The translations under genes were made by a program, and so were the position numbers. A DNA stretch of 64,000 bases, from positions 1-64,000 of the forward strand of contig JADQBT010000013.1 of assembly GCA_016278485.1 (NCBI GenBank), written 5' to 3'. The stretch comes from Halanaerobiales bacterium (GTDB taxonomy: Bacteria > Bacillota > Halanaerobiia > Halanaerobiales > Halanaerobiaceae). The notes below the pieces were generated by a model. The model was not told where the DNA came from. It searched no databases and worked only from the letters and a program-made list of their open reading frames with translations. Below, piece after piece: positions 53,364-61,804 of this stretch; the stretch's first letter is position 1, and the number at the start of each line of letters is the position of its first letter.

Positions 53364-53927
53364 TTAAAACATTTGTATTTCTACAGCAGTGTCATTTCCA
53401 TACTGGTAAATACCGATATTTTTATTAGAACCTATTTGGAGAATATTTGCTATATTATTATTATTTATTTGTGTAATAGATGCTTCATTATTATAACCAA
53501 ATTGTTCTATACCCGCCCAATTATTATCCCCATTTTGATTTATAGCAGCATCATTGTTATAACAAATAAAATTATAAAATATTCCACTATAATCAGATTG
53601 CAAGATATTTGCAAGATTAGCCTGACCTTTTTGTTCTATAGAAACATCATTACTATCACCAATTTGCTCAATATAAGAGTAATTATCCTGATTATATTGT
53701 CCTATATTAGCTATATTCTCATTACCATACTGGTAAATATAGGCTTGGTTAGATTCAGTATCATTCAAACCCTGCTCAATGTAAACTTCATTATCAGTAC
53801 CATCTTGCACAGCCTTGGCAATTTGCTGATAACCATTTTGCTTTATTTCAAGCTCATTACCAACTGCCAATACCATACCTGAGAAACATAAAAGCAATAT
53901 TCCTATTAAAAAAAATACTTTTTTCAT
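53364..53927 (-). CDS. Curlin-repeat protein
   Basis: A 187-residue exported protein with about seven curlin-type repeats of about 22 residues (for example NIGQYNQDNYSYIEQIGDSNDV and NWAGIEQFGYNNEASITQINNN). Signal peptide FFLIGILLLCFSGMVLA. Asn, Gln, Ile and Tyr rich, as expected of an amyloid core. It has one cysteine inside an irregular repeat (YNFICYNND). It is 70 bases before the csgB-like gene. Confidence 0.88.
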   Translation of the reverse strand: MKKVFFLIGILLLCFSGMVLAVGNELEIKQNGYQQIAKAVQDGTDNEVYIEQGLNDTESNQAYIYQYGNENIANIGQYNQDNYSYIEQIGDSNDVSIEQKGQANLANILQSDYSGIFYNFICYNNDAAINQNGDNNWAGIEQFGYNNEASITQINNNNIANILQIGSNKNIGIYQYGNDTAVEIQMF

Positions 53928-54030
53928 AATTATTCATTCCTTTTTTATTCTTCTCTGGTTAGTCCTTCTTTTGTTTAGCCATATCAATCAACGCAGTTCA
54001 TAAATCTTAAAACAGTTAACCTATATGGGT

Positions 54031-54052
54031 GGGCAGTCTGTACAGACTGCCC
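54031..54052. repeat. Perfect 22-base palindrome between curlin genes
   Basis: GGGCAGTCTGTACAGACTGCCC has no loop bases and is the only GC-rich element in the gap. It is followed by T-rich sequence on plus but not on minus, so it is not a normal terminator for the minus-strand genes. It may be an operator, a processing site or an attenuator. Confidence 0.6.
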
Positions 54053-54128
54053 TGTTATTTTCTTAGTCATTTTTTCTTAGTCATCTAATTTTTTATTAAT
54101 GAGCCAAACTTAATTTTTCAACTAATTA

Positions 54129-55343
54129 CTACTGTTGAAAGACTTCTGCAGTATTACTATTACCATTTTGGGTAATAATAGCACTATGGTCAGAACCACC
54201 AAACTGATAGAGTAATGCTTGATTATTCTCGCCATCCTGCCAGACTACACCGAAATCATCTTGGCCCTGACGCAAACCTATTTCGTTGCTAATTCCTTCC
54301 TGGTAACTTAGGAATACTGCTCCATTATACTGTTTGGCAGACTTGTTTGCATTAAATGTAAGATCTCCAGAAGCTTCATCTACACCATTCACATAGTTAT
54401 CATTACCATTTTGAATAGTAATAAATACATTATCATCATTATACTGTTTAACCTTACTATTATTATTATCCCCAAATTGGCCAATACCAGCTATGTTATT
54501 ATTACCTTCTTGATAAACATAGGCAGTATTATTATTACCCTTTCCTGCAAATGGAGGGAAATTATTAGGGAAACCTGGAATAGCAAAGTTTGGTAATCCA
54601 TCTAAACCCTGTAACACATATATTTCGTTATGGTTTCCTGCTGCTTCACCGGTTGCATTGTTTCCATAACCATATTGCCATATGAGACTGCTATTTGCAA
54701 AACCAGTTAATGCTTGTGTAGCATTATTTTCGTCTCCCACCTGAGAAATATCTATATCACCCTGATAAAATAAGGAATCATTACCCCAATAACCATGATT
54801 GAAACCATTTATATCCTGAGTAGCTACATTCTCATCACCCTCCTGATATATATATGCATCATTAGTTCCTCCTCCATTCATAATTTGTTGGGCGAAATTA
54901 TCAAAACCTATCTGTTCGGCATAAAGTGATTCAGTATAACCACTATCAATATTCTGATGTATTACGTTATTATCTCCATATTGATTAGCAGTTACATTCC
55001 CATTATTCGCATTTACATCCTGGAAAATTTTATTGTAATTTCCTAATTGAAAAGCCGTAGCAGAATTAACAATTGTCCATCCAGGACCTGATCCTAAATA
55101 ATGCTGATAAATTTCTACTTGATTTTCATCTCCATCTTGATCAACATCAGCATCTTGATTAACCTTGGGATCAGCATTTTCTTGAGTAACATCAGTATTA
55201 TTGTCGTCACCAGTCTGGTTAACTACGGCAGTTTGATTATCACCTTCCTGATCAACTACTGCATCATTTCCGGCAGCAAAGGCCATCATCGACATACCAA
55301 CAATTAAAGTAATAACTAAAGTAACAAAAAACAATTTTTTCAT
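54129..55343 (-). CDS. Large curlin-repeat protein
   Basis: About 404 residues, start at the ATG at 55343 with AAGGAG 9 bases upstream (the frame opens 16 codons earlier in the structured leader). Signal peptide LFFVTLVITLIVGMSMMAFA, then about 15 curlin-like repeats, many irregular, with acidic insertions (NADPKVNQDADVDQDG) and a Pro/Phe-rich interruption (FAIPGFPNNFPPFAGKG) near residue 255. It ends in the regular repeat SAIITQNGNSNTAEVFQQ. The length is over twice that of E. coli CsgA and suggests a long beta-solenoid subunit. Confidence 0.88.
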   Translation of the reverse strand: MKKLFFVTLVITLIVGMSMMAFAAGNDAVVDQEGDNQTAVVNQTGDDNNTDVTQENADPKVNQDADVDQDGDENQVEIYQHYLGSGPGWTIVNSATAFQLGNYNKIFQDVNANNGNVTANQYGDNNVIHQNIDSGYTESLYAEQIGFDNFAQQIMNGGGTNDAYIYQEGDENVATQDINGFNHGYWGNDSLFYQGDIDISQVGDENNATQALTGFANSSLIWQYGYGNNATGEAAGNHNEIYVLQGLDGLPNFAIPGFPNNFPPFAGKGNNNTAYVYQEGNNNIAGIGQFGDNNNSKVKQYNDDNVFITIQNGNDNYVNGVDEASGDLTFNANKSAKQYNGAVFLSYQEGISNEIGLRQGQDDFGVVWQDGENNQALLYQFGGSDHSAIITQNGNSNTAEVFQQ

Positions 55344-55358
55344 TATTAAAAACTCCTT

Positions 55359-55454
55359 CTCTTTGGGTTTGTTTTCTCTGGTCGGTTTCACCCTGGCTCT
55401 CCACCCTTCCCTTGGTGACCAATTATAGAAAGGCGGGTCTTTACCTCCAAAGAG
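55359..55454 (-). promoter_or_regulatory. Structured GC-rich leader of the large curlin gene, class unknown
   Basis: On the minus strand an 8-base stem CTCTTTGG/CCAAAGAG closes a region containing GGAGGTAAAGACC, GGTCACC/GGGT..GACC pairings and GGAGAGCCAGGG, and its 3' strand abuts AAGGAG. This is the shape of a translational riboswitch. It faintly recalls a GEMM core but lacks the GACGCAAAGCC sequence. Confidence 0.4.
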
Positions 55455-55566
55455 TAAAAAATATTATTTCGATTCTTCTGACTTATCACACAATTTTTCT
55501 AACTTTCTGGTTCAGTGGTAGTCCATTCACCTCCCTCAAGAAAATTTTAACTAACTTTTAAATAGT

Positions 55567-56319
55567 CTAACTGGTTTGCGTAATAATCGCCGTATTATTA
55601 TTACCCTTTTGACTGATTCTGGATTTATTATTAATTCCTATTTGTTTTATTTCTCCAGTATTACTAGTCCCTATCTGCACAATCTCAGCCCAGTTACTTC
55701 CTTCCTGGCAAACATCGGCAGAGTTATCGTTCCCCTCCTGATTAACTAAAACATAATTGAAAACACCATTCTGTTCAGTAAAAATCCAATTTGAGATACC
55801 ATCCTGGGTCTGTATTGCCTCATTATCATTCCCATCCTGCCTGACAAACATACTGTTATCTATATTGTCCTGCAGCTGATAAGCCATATTTCTGTTGCCA
55901 TCCTGATATATATCAGCAATAAAACCATTATCATAACCTTCCTGGTTGGCATCATTACCATCACCATACTGCTGAATAATGAAATCAGAACCAGCGGTGG
56001 AAAAATTAATCTGACCCACAGTAGCTAAATTGTTATCCCCTTCCTGGGTGATATCAGCATAATTTTCTTCTTTCAGGTCACCGATTTGCTCTATAGTTGC
56101 ATAGTTTCCATAACCAATTTGATAGATAAAAGCATCATCATTGAGACCTTCCTGATGGATATAGCCATCATTTTTATTCCCTTTCTGGCTTATTAAAGCC
56201 TCCTGATTATCCTGATTCTGATAGATGAAAGCAGTATTTTCAGCCTGGGTAATGCCGGAAATATTCAAAATCATGATAGTTAGAAAAAAGAGCACACAAA
56301 TTTTACCTGTTCTTTTCAT
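55567..56319 (-). CDS. Curlin-repeat protein
   Basis: A 250-residue exported protein: signal peptide VLFFLTIMILNISGITQA, then about ten to eleven curlin repeats filling the rest (for example NDDAFIYQIGYGNYATIEQIGD, and the end GINNKSRISQKGNNNTAIITQTS). It is the most upstream curlin gene. AAAGAGG precedes the ATG. The leader holds an alternating ACATATATATATGT palindrome (around 56355) but no recognisable riboswitch. Confidence 0.88.
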   Translation of the reverse strand: MKRTGKICVLFFLTIMILNISGITQAENTAFIYQNQDNQEALISQKGNKNDGYIHQEGLNDDAFIYQIGYGNYATIEQIGDLKEENYADITQEGDNNLATVGQINFSTAGSDFIIQQYGDGNDANQEGYDNGFIADIYQDGNRNMAYQLQDNIDNSMFVRQDGNDNEAIQTQDGISNWIFTEQNGVFNYVLVNQEGNDNSADVCQEGSNWAEIVQIGTSNTGEIKQIGINNKSRISQKGNNNTAIITQTS

Positions 56320-56494
56320 AATTTTTTACCTCTTTTATATTTTTGTTTTTCTCATACACATATATATATGTACAAAAAAATTTACATATCACTATTGAAT
56401 TATATACCAAATAATGTAAAATGTTAATGATTTCAGAATGATTATGACATAATACAAAAAAATTAAATTATACTGAATTATAATCTATTTTATG

Positions 56495-56944
56495 TTAATA
56501 TGTAATATTACGTTTAATCTTGTAATATTTATAGTATATTTCTATTTCCTTATACTCACCAAAGGAATTTTCAATTCTTTCAATAACCTTTTTAACATCC
56601 TGATTTTTTATATTCATAAGCATAATAAGAAAGTTCTTATTACCCCATTTACTGACTATATCTCCACAGCGTAATCTTGTCTTTAAAATATTTTCCATCT
56701 TTTCTACAGCCGGAAAAACTTCCTTGACTATTTTATTTTTATCAGCTAAGCCAAGATGGATTAAATATATCGATATCCAGTATCTTTTAAATCTTCTTTT
56801 TTCCAGTTCATATAATATAAATAAGGTATCAAGATCACACATAAAAGCATATGCCTGCTCTAGATCATTTTTTAAGGTTCTATCCATTAAAACCTGATAA
56901 CTGTCCTCTTTTTTATCATATTTAATAATCTCACTTCTCTTCAT
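56495..56944 (-). CDS. Free-standing degenerate GGDEF-like protein
   Basis: A 149-residue soluble protein paralogous to the C-terminal third of the regulator at 57180-58349: FMCDLDTLFILYELEKRRF, then the region RLRCGDIVSKWGNKNFLIML, equivalent to the R-x-GD..ARxGGDEF hairpin of diguanylate cyclases but with GGDEF replaced by GNKNF. It ends with the same YYKYYKI motif. It cannot be a cyclase; a binding or partner role is likely. No good ribosome site stands before its ATG. Confidence 0.6.
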   Translation of the reverse strand: MKRSEIIKYDKKEDSYQVLMDRTLKNDLEQAYAFMCDLDTLFILYELEKRRFKRYWISIYLIHLGLADKNKIVKEVFPAVEKMENILKTRLRCGDIVSKWGNKNFLIMLMNIKNQDVKKVIERIENSFGEYKEIEIYYKYYKIKRNITY

Positions 56945-57179
56945 GCAGTTTTGATGATAACAAGATTATTAATTCTGATTACATTATACAATCAATTACT
57001 TTTCTTGTTAATGATTTTATAATGATTACCATTTTATTCTTGCGAATAATGTTTCAGATCAGTAATATTGATAGTTAAAAATAACTATAGAAGGTATTTA
57101 CTTCAAAGAAAAATAGATATATGAAAAACAAATAGTAACATAAAAGAATAATTACTAGTTAGCGCAATGGCCATGGCTA

Positions 57180-58349
57180 TTATATTTTATAATATCTATA
57201 CTCAATATCTACATCTTCAGAATTGAAGTAATCTCTGAAAAAAAAGCTTCTGACTCGTTCAAGTATTTTTTCAACATTTTCTTTTTCAATATTGATCAAA
57301 AGCAGTGTAAAAAGATCCTTGCTCCAGCGACAGACCACATCACCACACCTGAACTGAGATTTTAGAACTTCTACCATCTGTTTCCCGTATTCCTCTTGAG
57401 AAACTAAATGATTTTTATATTCAAACCCTAAATGAACCAATACCGCCGGAGGAACATCCCGTTGGCAACGCCTTTTTTCCAGATCATATATTAATGTGAA
57501 AGTATCAGGATCACAGACAAGAGCCCCTTCTACATCCTCAAAGGAACTAATTTCTTTAAATATTCTATTAGGGTCTTTAAACTTAATTATATTTATTCTT
57601 TCTCCCATTTTTTTCAAAGCCAAAGGTATTTGTAAATCATTTTCTCTGAATAAATTAACTGCCTCTTCATATTTAATTCGAGCCAGACCCTGATATCCTG
57701 AATTCAAAAGGGCAGTGACTGAACCCAAAATTAGTTCTTCTTCAAACTTAATAACTCCTAAAATATCTTCATAACATTTCCATAATTCCTCATTTAAATT
57801 TCTTTTTTGCATAAAATCATCTATTTTAATCATTGTTTCTATTAAAAGTTCTCTATAATAACTACGTGAGGACCATACCCATTCTTCAGTTCTGGTCTCC
57901 TCTAAATAATCCCCACGATATAAAGAAATAGCTTGTCTAAATATTTCTATTGCGCCAATTTTTCCCTTAGCGATTAAGCTAATAGTCTCTTGGCATATTT
58001 CTTTAAATCTTTCAGCATCAAGCCAGTAACTTGATTTTTTATTAAAAATATAGGCCTCACCAAGAGTATTTATATAAGGAACCAAGTTGTTTTCATTATT
58101 GCCATTTTTTAAAGTTTTCCGCAAACGGTAAATCAGAGCCGTCAAAGCCCCCTGGGGATCATCATTTTTTTCTAAATCTAAAATTTTAATAAGTCTTTCC
58201 CGGGAAACCGGCCTCCCACTATTAGTAAAAAGAAACTGAAATAGTATCCACTTTTTACTCAACCTATTGTTATCTGATATCAAATTTTTATCATTATTTT
58301 TAACCACAAAACGTCCTAAAGTATGTATTTCTAAAGGTTTTTCTTTCAT
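57180..58349 (-). CDS. SARP/BTAD-type transcriptional regulator with degenerate GGDEF domain
   Basis: A 389-residue protein in three parts: an OmpR-like winged helix (about 1-105; WILFQFLFTNSGRPVSRERL, ALIYRLRKTLKNG), a BTAD/TPR helical domain (about 110-255; DAERFKEICQETISLIAKG, YEEAVNLFRE), and a C-terminal domain (about 270-389) reading RCGDVVCRWSKDLFTLLLIN where active cyclases have GGDEF. The last part is shared with the 149-residue protein nearby. A transcription activator for the curli genes that senses c-di-GMP or a protein partner is my inference. AAAGGAG precedes the ATG. Confidence 0.75.
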   Translation of the reverse strand: MKEKPLEIHTLGRFVVKNNDKNLISDNNRLSKKWILFQFLFTNSGRPVSRERLIKILDLEKNDDPQGALTALIYRLRKTLKNGNNENNLVPYINTLGEAYIFNKKSSYWLDAERFKEICQETISLIAKGKIGAIEIFRQAISLYRGDYLEETRTEEWVWSSRSYYRELLIETMIKIDDFMQKRNLNEELWKCYEDILGVIKFEEELILGSVTALLNSGYQGLARIKYEEAVNLFRENDLQIPLALKKMGERINIIKFKDPNRIFKEISSFEDVEGALVCDPDTFTLIYDLEKRRCQRDVPPAVLVHLGFEYKNHLVSQEEYGKQMVEVLKSQFRCGDVVCRWSKDLFTLLLINIEKENVEKILERVRSFFFRDYFNSEDVDIEYRYYKI

Positions 58350-58627
58350 ATTTAAACTCCTTTAAAAAATTTTTATGCCACTGAAACTTAGTCCTATAGG
58401 ATGACCTAAAAATCAGACCCTGTGGGTTTTAACGGCAGTTAGCTATCGGATAAAAAAATATGCTATTAACTGCTTACTTTCCCCCATCTAGAGCCAGAAT
58501 GATTTCCCTCATAAAGGATAATTCTATATTTATATAATTACGTATAAATTTATAAACACCTTCTATTTATTTCCATTTCTGTTAAAAAACTATGCTCAAC
58601 ATCATAAATGCGATTATCTATTTTTTT

Positions 58628-59172
58628 AACAGAAATTTCGACGTTTCTGAGCCTAATAAAGTTTGGGTTTCAGATATTACATATCTGAAGGCTGGCTTTA
58701 CCTAGCTGTAAAAATAGTTCTTTATTCCCGAAAAGTCGTTGACTGGTCGATAAATAAAAGAATGACTAGACAGCTTGTTATAGATGCTTTGAATATGGGA
58801 ATTTAAAATAGAAAGCTAAGAAAATGTTTAATTTTTCATTCAGATAGAGGCAGTCAATATGTAAGCCATGATTTCCAAAAAGAACTATGGAAAAATGGTA
58901 TAAGGTCCTCAATGAGTCGCAAGGGAGACTGATGGGATAATGCAGTTACAGAAAGCTTCTTCTCTACATTAAAAACAGAATTAATTTATTAAAATAAGTA
59001 TAAAAGCAGAAAACAAGCAAGACAGGATTTTTTCCAATATATAGCTGTTTATTACAAAAAAATCAGAATGCATTCTAAATTAAATTATAAAAGTCCAGAA
59101 GACTACGAGAACGAGAGAAAACTATCAAAATATGTGTCTAATTTAATGGGGGAACCTCAGATAAGTTTTTAA
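58628..59172 (+). pseudogene. IS3-family transposase OrfB remnant
   Basis: The C-terminal DDE integrase part is readable but broken: [11 protein letters not shown] (first D), [13 protein letters not shown] (second D) and DNAVTESFFSTLKTEL (catalytic E), ending near [16 protein letters not shown]. There is one frameshift after GFT and three in-frame stops (after MGI, KGD and ELIY). The N-terminal part and OrfA are missing and no terminal repeats were found. It is an old insertion between the curli regulator and tRNA-Trp. 58350-58627 otherwise holds only the regulator leader, with an imperfect hairpin (GCAGTTA/TAACTGC). Confidence 0.85.
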
Positions 59173-59290
59173 TATTACATTGCCTAATAAATTTTTCTAA
59201 CCCCTCTTTAAAAGACATTACACTTTTACTTTCTAGCCTAATTTTACTCTTTATTAATTATCTCCTCCATAAAAAAACCTCTAAATAACA

Positions 59291-59342
59291 AAAAACAGAG
59301 CATTGGATTGTTAAAATGTACTAAAAACAATCCATTACTCTG
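59291..59342 (-). terminator. Terminator-like hairpin downstream of tRNA-Trp
   Basis: CAGAG and TGGATTGTT pair with AACAATCCA and CTCTG around a 3x3 internal loop, with a T run next on the minus strand; about 87 bases past the tRNA 3' end. Confidence 0.6.
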
Positions 59343-59428
59343 CATTAATCAACCAATGTTATTTCCCAGAAGCCTTCAATAGGCTGATAACGGGAAAACA
59401 ACCGTAATCATATTAAATTTTTAAAAAA

Positions 59429-59504
59429 TGGCACGGGCAGGAGGACTTGAACCCCCAGCACATGGATTTGGAGTCCATTGCTCTGCCAGTTGAGCTATGC
59501 CCGT
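59429..59504 (-). tRNA. tRNA-Trp (anticodon CCA)
   Basis: Cloverleaf on minus: acceptor ACGGGCA/TGCCCGT, anticodon stem ATGGA/TCCAT with loop CTCCAAA giving CCA, T-arm GGGTTCAAGTCC, discriminator G and encoded CCA. Confidence 0.95.
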
Positions 59505-59573
59505 ACATTGGCATTATTATAACATTATTTAATTTCAAAATCAAATATTAGAAAACTATTGTAATTAAAAAGA

Positions 59574-59745
59574 AGAAGGCATTAATTATTGTGAGAGAAC
59601 TTTTATACAGAGCCAGTATTGAGCAAGTGAGCAAATGAAAAAGACGTATTCTGTTTGAGCGTAGCGAGTTTAATACGTCTCATGAGCTCACTTATACGAA
59701 ATACTTAGCGATGTATTCGTGATCGAACGATAATTAATGCCTTCT
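59574..59745. repeat. 172-base MITE-like long hairpin
   Basis: Outer arms 59574-59591 and 59728-59745 (AGAAGGCATTAATTATTG against CGATAATTAATGCCTTCT) plus inner arms AAGTGAGC/GCTCACTT and AGACGTATT/AATACGTCT make one long interrupted stem. There is no coding capacity. One arm supplies the last codons and stop of the diguanylate cyclase gene. Confidence 0.65.
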
Positions 59746-61701
59746 CTTTTTCTTCTCTCTCTTTTTATTCTTCTTCATTTCATACATCCTCCGGTCCGCT
59801 TCTTTAAAAACTTCATTTAAATCTTGCTCTTCCTCTTCTTTCACAGCAAAACCAACAGATAAGCTAACAGACTGCTCTTCACACTCACCCACGATCCTAT
59901 CTTTTATCCGGGCCACTACTTTTTCAGCGCATTCCGGCAGAATAACTGCAAACTCATCGCCACCAATCCTTGCCACAATATCTTCATCTCTAACCACCTT
60001 AGAAATAAGATTAGCTCCATCCTTAATATAGCGATCCCCTTCTTTATGGCCATAATTATCATTAACTTTCTTCAAACCATCCAGATCGCCGACAAGAATA
60101 CTTATGGGTAGCTTACGTGAACTATTCATACGTTCCATCTCATTTTCGAAATAGCGCCTATTATAGAGGCCAGTCATCTGATCATGGAAAGATAGATACT
60201 TAATTTTATTTTCTTCTTTTTTTCGCTTTGAAATATCATTATAAACCGCATAAACACCCAGTTGATCTTCATCTAGTTTAATAGGATAGCCTAAGACAGA
60301 AACAAATATTTTCTCACCATTCTTTTTCTGCCTGACTGTTTCAATTTGAAAAGATTCTCCTGCACTAATTCTCTCAGTGATGTTTTCTCCTTCTTCCCTT
60401 TTATCTTCCGGGATTATTAAATGATTAAGTCTTTTACCAACTATATTCTTTTCCTGATAGCCAAATAATTCCTCAAAACTACTATTAACTTTAATAATTA
60501 TTTCCTCTTTATCTAATAAAGCAATAGCTTCTGGTGAATTCTCAAATAACTGTTGGAAATAAGCCTTTTGTTCACGTAAATTATTTGAGATTTTTTTTGC
60601 AACATTAATATCTTCTAAAAACCCAAGAAATCTATTAGCAGATATTTGTACAGCATTTACACGTGCATATGAAATAGAGCCATCCTTTTTTAAAAACTGA
60701 TACTCTCTTTTAATTTCTCCAGTCTTTTTTAATTCTTCAAAATCAGCTGGAAATCTTTTCTCTCCCTGGGCAGAACGGAGATCAATAATATCCATCTCTA
60801 AAAGTTCATTTTCTGAATAACCAGTTATTGCATGAGCCTTTCCATTTGTACTTAAAATACTTCCATCTTCATCAAAAAGCATGATACCAATAGGTGCTTT
60901 ATTAATATAACTACGGAATTTCTTCTCACTCTCTTTAAGTTCAAGTTCTGCCTTTTTTCTTTTATCTATATCTTGATGGATGCCCACTAACCTTTTAGGA
61001 AAACTATTTTCATCAACTTGTATTATTTTACTTCTACTTAAAATCCACTTCCAGTAACCTTGCTTATGCCGAAAGCGTATTTCCCATTCCAGATAATGTT
61101 CATCACTACTAGGTTCAAAATCCTTTAAAGATTGCCAAACTATTTCACTATCATCTGGATGGACTAACTTTGTCCAGATGACTGGCTGTTTTTTTAACTC
61201 AGCAAGGTCATAACCCAACATTTTTGCATACTGATCATTAATATATTGCCTACTATTTTCAAGATCCCAATCCCACATTCCCTGATTTGAACCCCAGAAA
61301 GCAAGTTCAAAACGATTGTTTTCTAATTTCTGTTCAGTAGTATCCTCTACTTTGACGATCACACTATAATTATCATTATTTTGAAAAGGTGTAACCCGCA
61401 TTTTGAACCAATGCATCTCATCATCTGAATGGTGAAAAAACTCATAAACAAAATAATCTTTCTTGCCTGTCATAACATCTTTAATACCTAATTGCATTCT
61501 TAGATCATCTTCTGTACACCTTCCGAATAATTCAGTACAGTAATTAATGTAATCAGAACCAACTTTTAGTTTACTAAAAACATCTGCCGAATATTTAGTT
61601 AAGGTAAGTGGTGAATTCCTGTATTGAACAATTCCAAATTGATCTAAAATGAAAATATATTCTAAAAGTGAATCTAGTAACTGTCTATTTATATCTTTCA
61701 T
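59734..61701 (-). CDS. Multi-PAS diguanylate cyclase
   Basis: About 655 residues, starting at the ATG at 61701 (GGGAG upstream). Four PAS/PAC modules occupy about residues 1-490, with no membrane segment. The GGDEF domain follows: LSFHDQMTGLYNRRYFENEM, DLDGLKKVNDNYGHKEGD and the active site RIGGDEFAVILPE (near 584). The RDED motif five residues before GGDEF is a proper inhibitory I-site. It should make c-di-GMP in response to redox or small-molecule cues and could feed the nearby riboswitches. The last codons and stop lie in a hairpin repeat. Confidence 0.92.
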   Translation of the reverse strand: MKDINRQLLDSLLEYIFILDQFGIVQYRNSPLTLTKYSADVFSKLKVGSDYINYCTELFGRCTEDDLRMQLGIKDVMTGKKDYFVYEFFHHSDDEMHWFKMRVTPFQNNDNYSVIVKVEDTTEQKLENNRFELAFWGSNQGMWDWDLENSRQYINDQYAKMLGYDLAELKKQPVIWTKLVHPDDSEIVWQSLKDFEPSSDEHYLEWEIRFRHKQGYWKWILSRSKIIQVDENSFPKRLVGIHQDIDKRKKAELELKESEKKFRSYINKAPIGIMLFDEDGSILSTNGKAHAITGYSENELLEMDIIDLRSAQGEKRFPADFEELKKTGEIKREYQFLKKDGSISYARVNAVQISANRFLGFLEDINVAKKISNNLREQKAYFQQLFENSPEAIALLDKEEIIIKVNSSFEELFGYQEKNIVGKRLNHLIIPEDKREEGENITERISAGESFQIETVRQKKNGEKIFVSVLGYPIKLDEDQLGVYAVYNDISKRKKEENKIKYLSFHDQMTGLYNRRYFENEMERMNSSRKLPISILVGDLDGLKKVNDNYGHKEGDRYIKDGANLISKVVRDEDIVARIGGDEFAVILPECAEKVVARIKDRIVGECEEQSVSLSVGFAVKEEEEQDLNEVFKEADRRMYEMKKNKKREKKKRRH

Positions 61702-61804
61702 AATCACCACTCCCTATTTTATTGATTAGTAAATTACTTAATTTTACTTAAATATATAGGAATCATTCCTATTTGTCAACAGAAAACAGGAAAAATGTCC
61801 CCTT

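Noticed and set aside
53373-53882. 169-codon plus-strand frame
   Set aside because: Antisense of repeat-rich curlin sequence; its repetitive Ile/Thr composition reflects the curlin repeats on the other strand.
50119-56319. Regularly spaced repeats as a possible CRISPR array
   Set aside because: The periodicity is about 66 bases, coding in one frame, with degenerate repeats that match 22-residue curlin units; no identical direct repeats with unique spacers.
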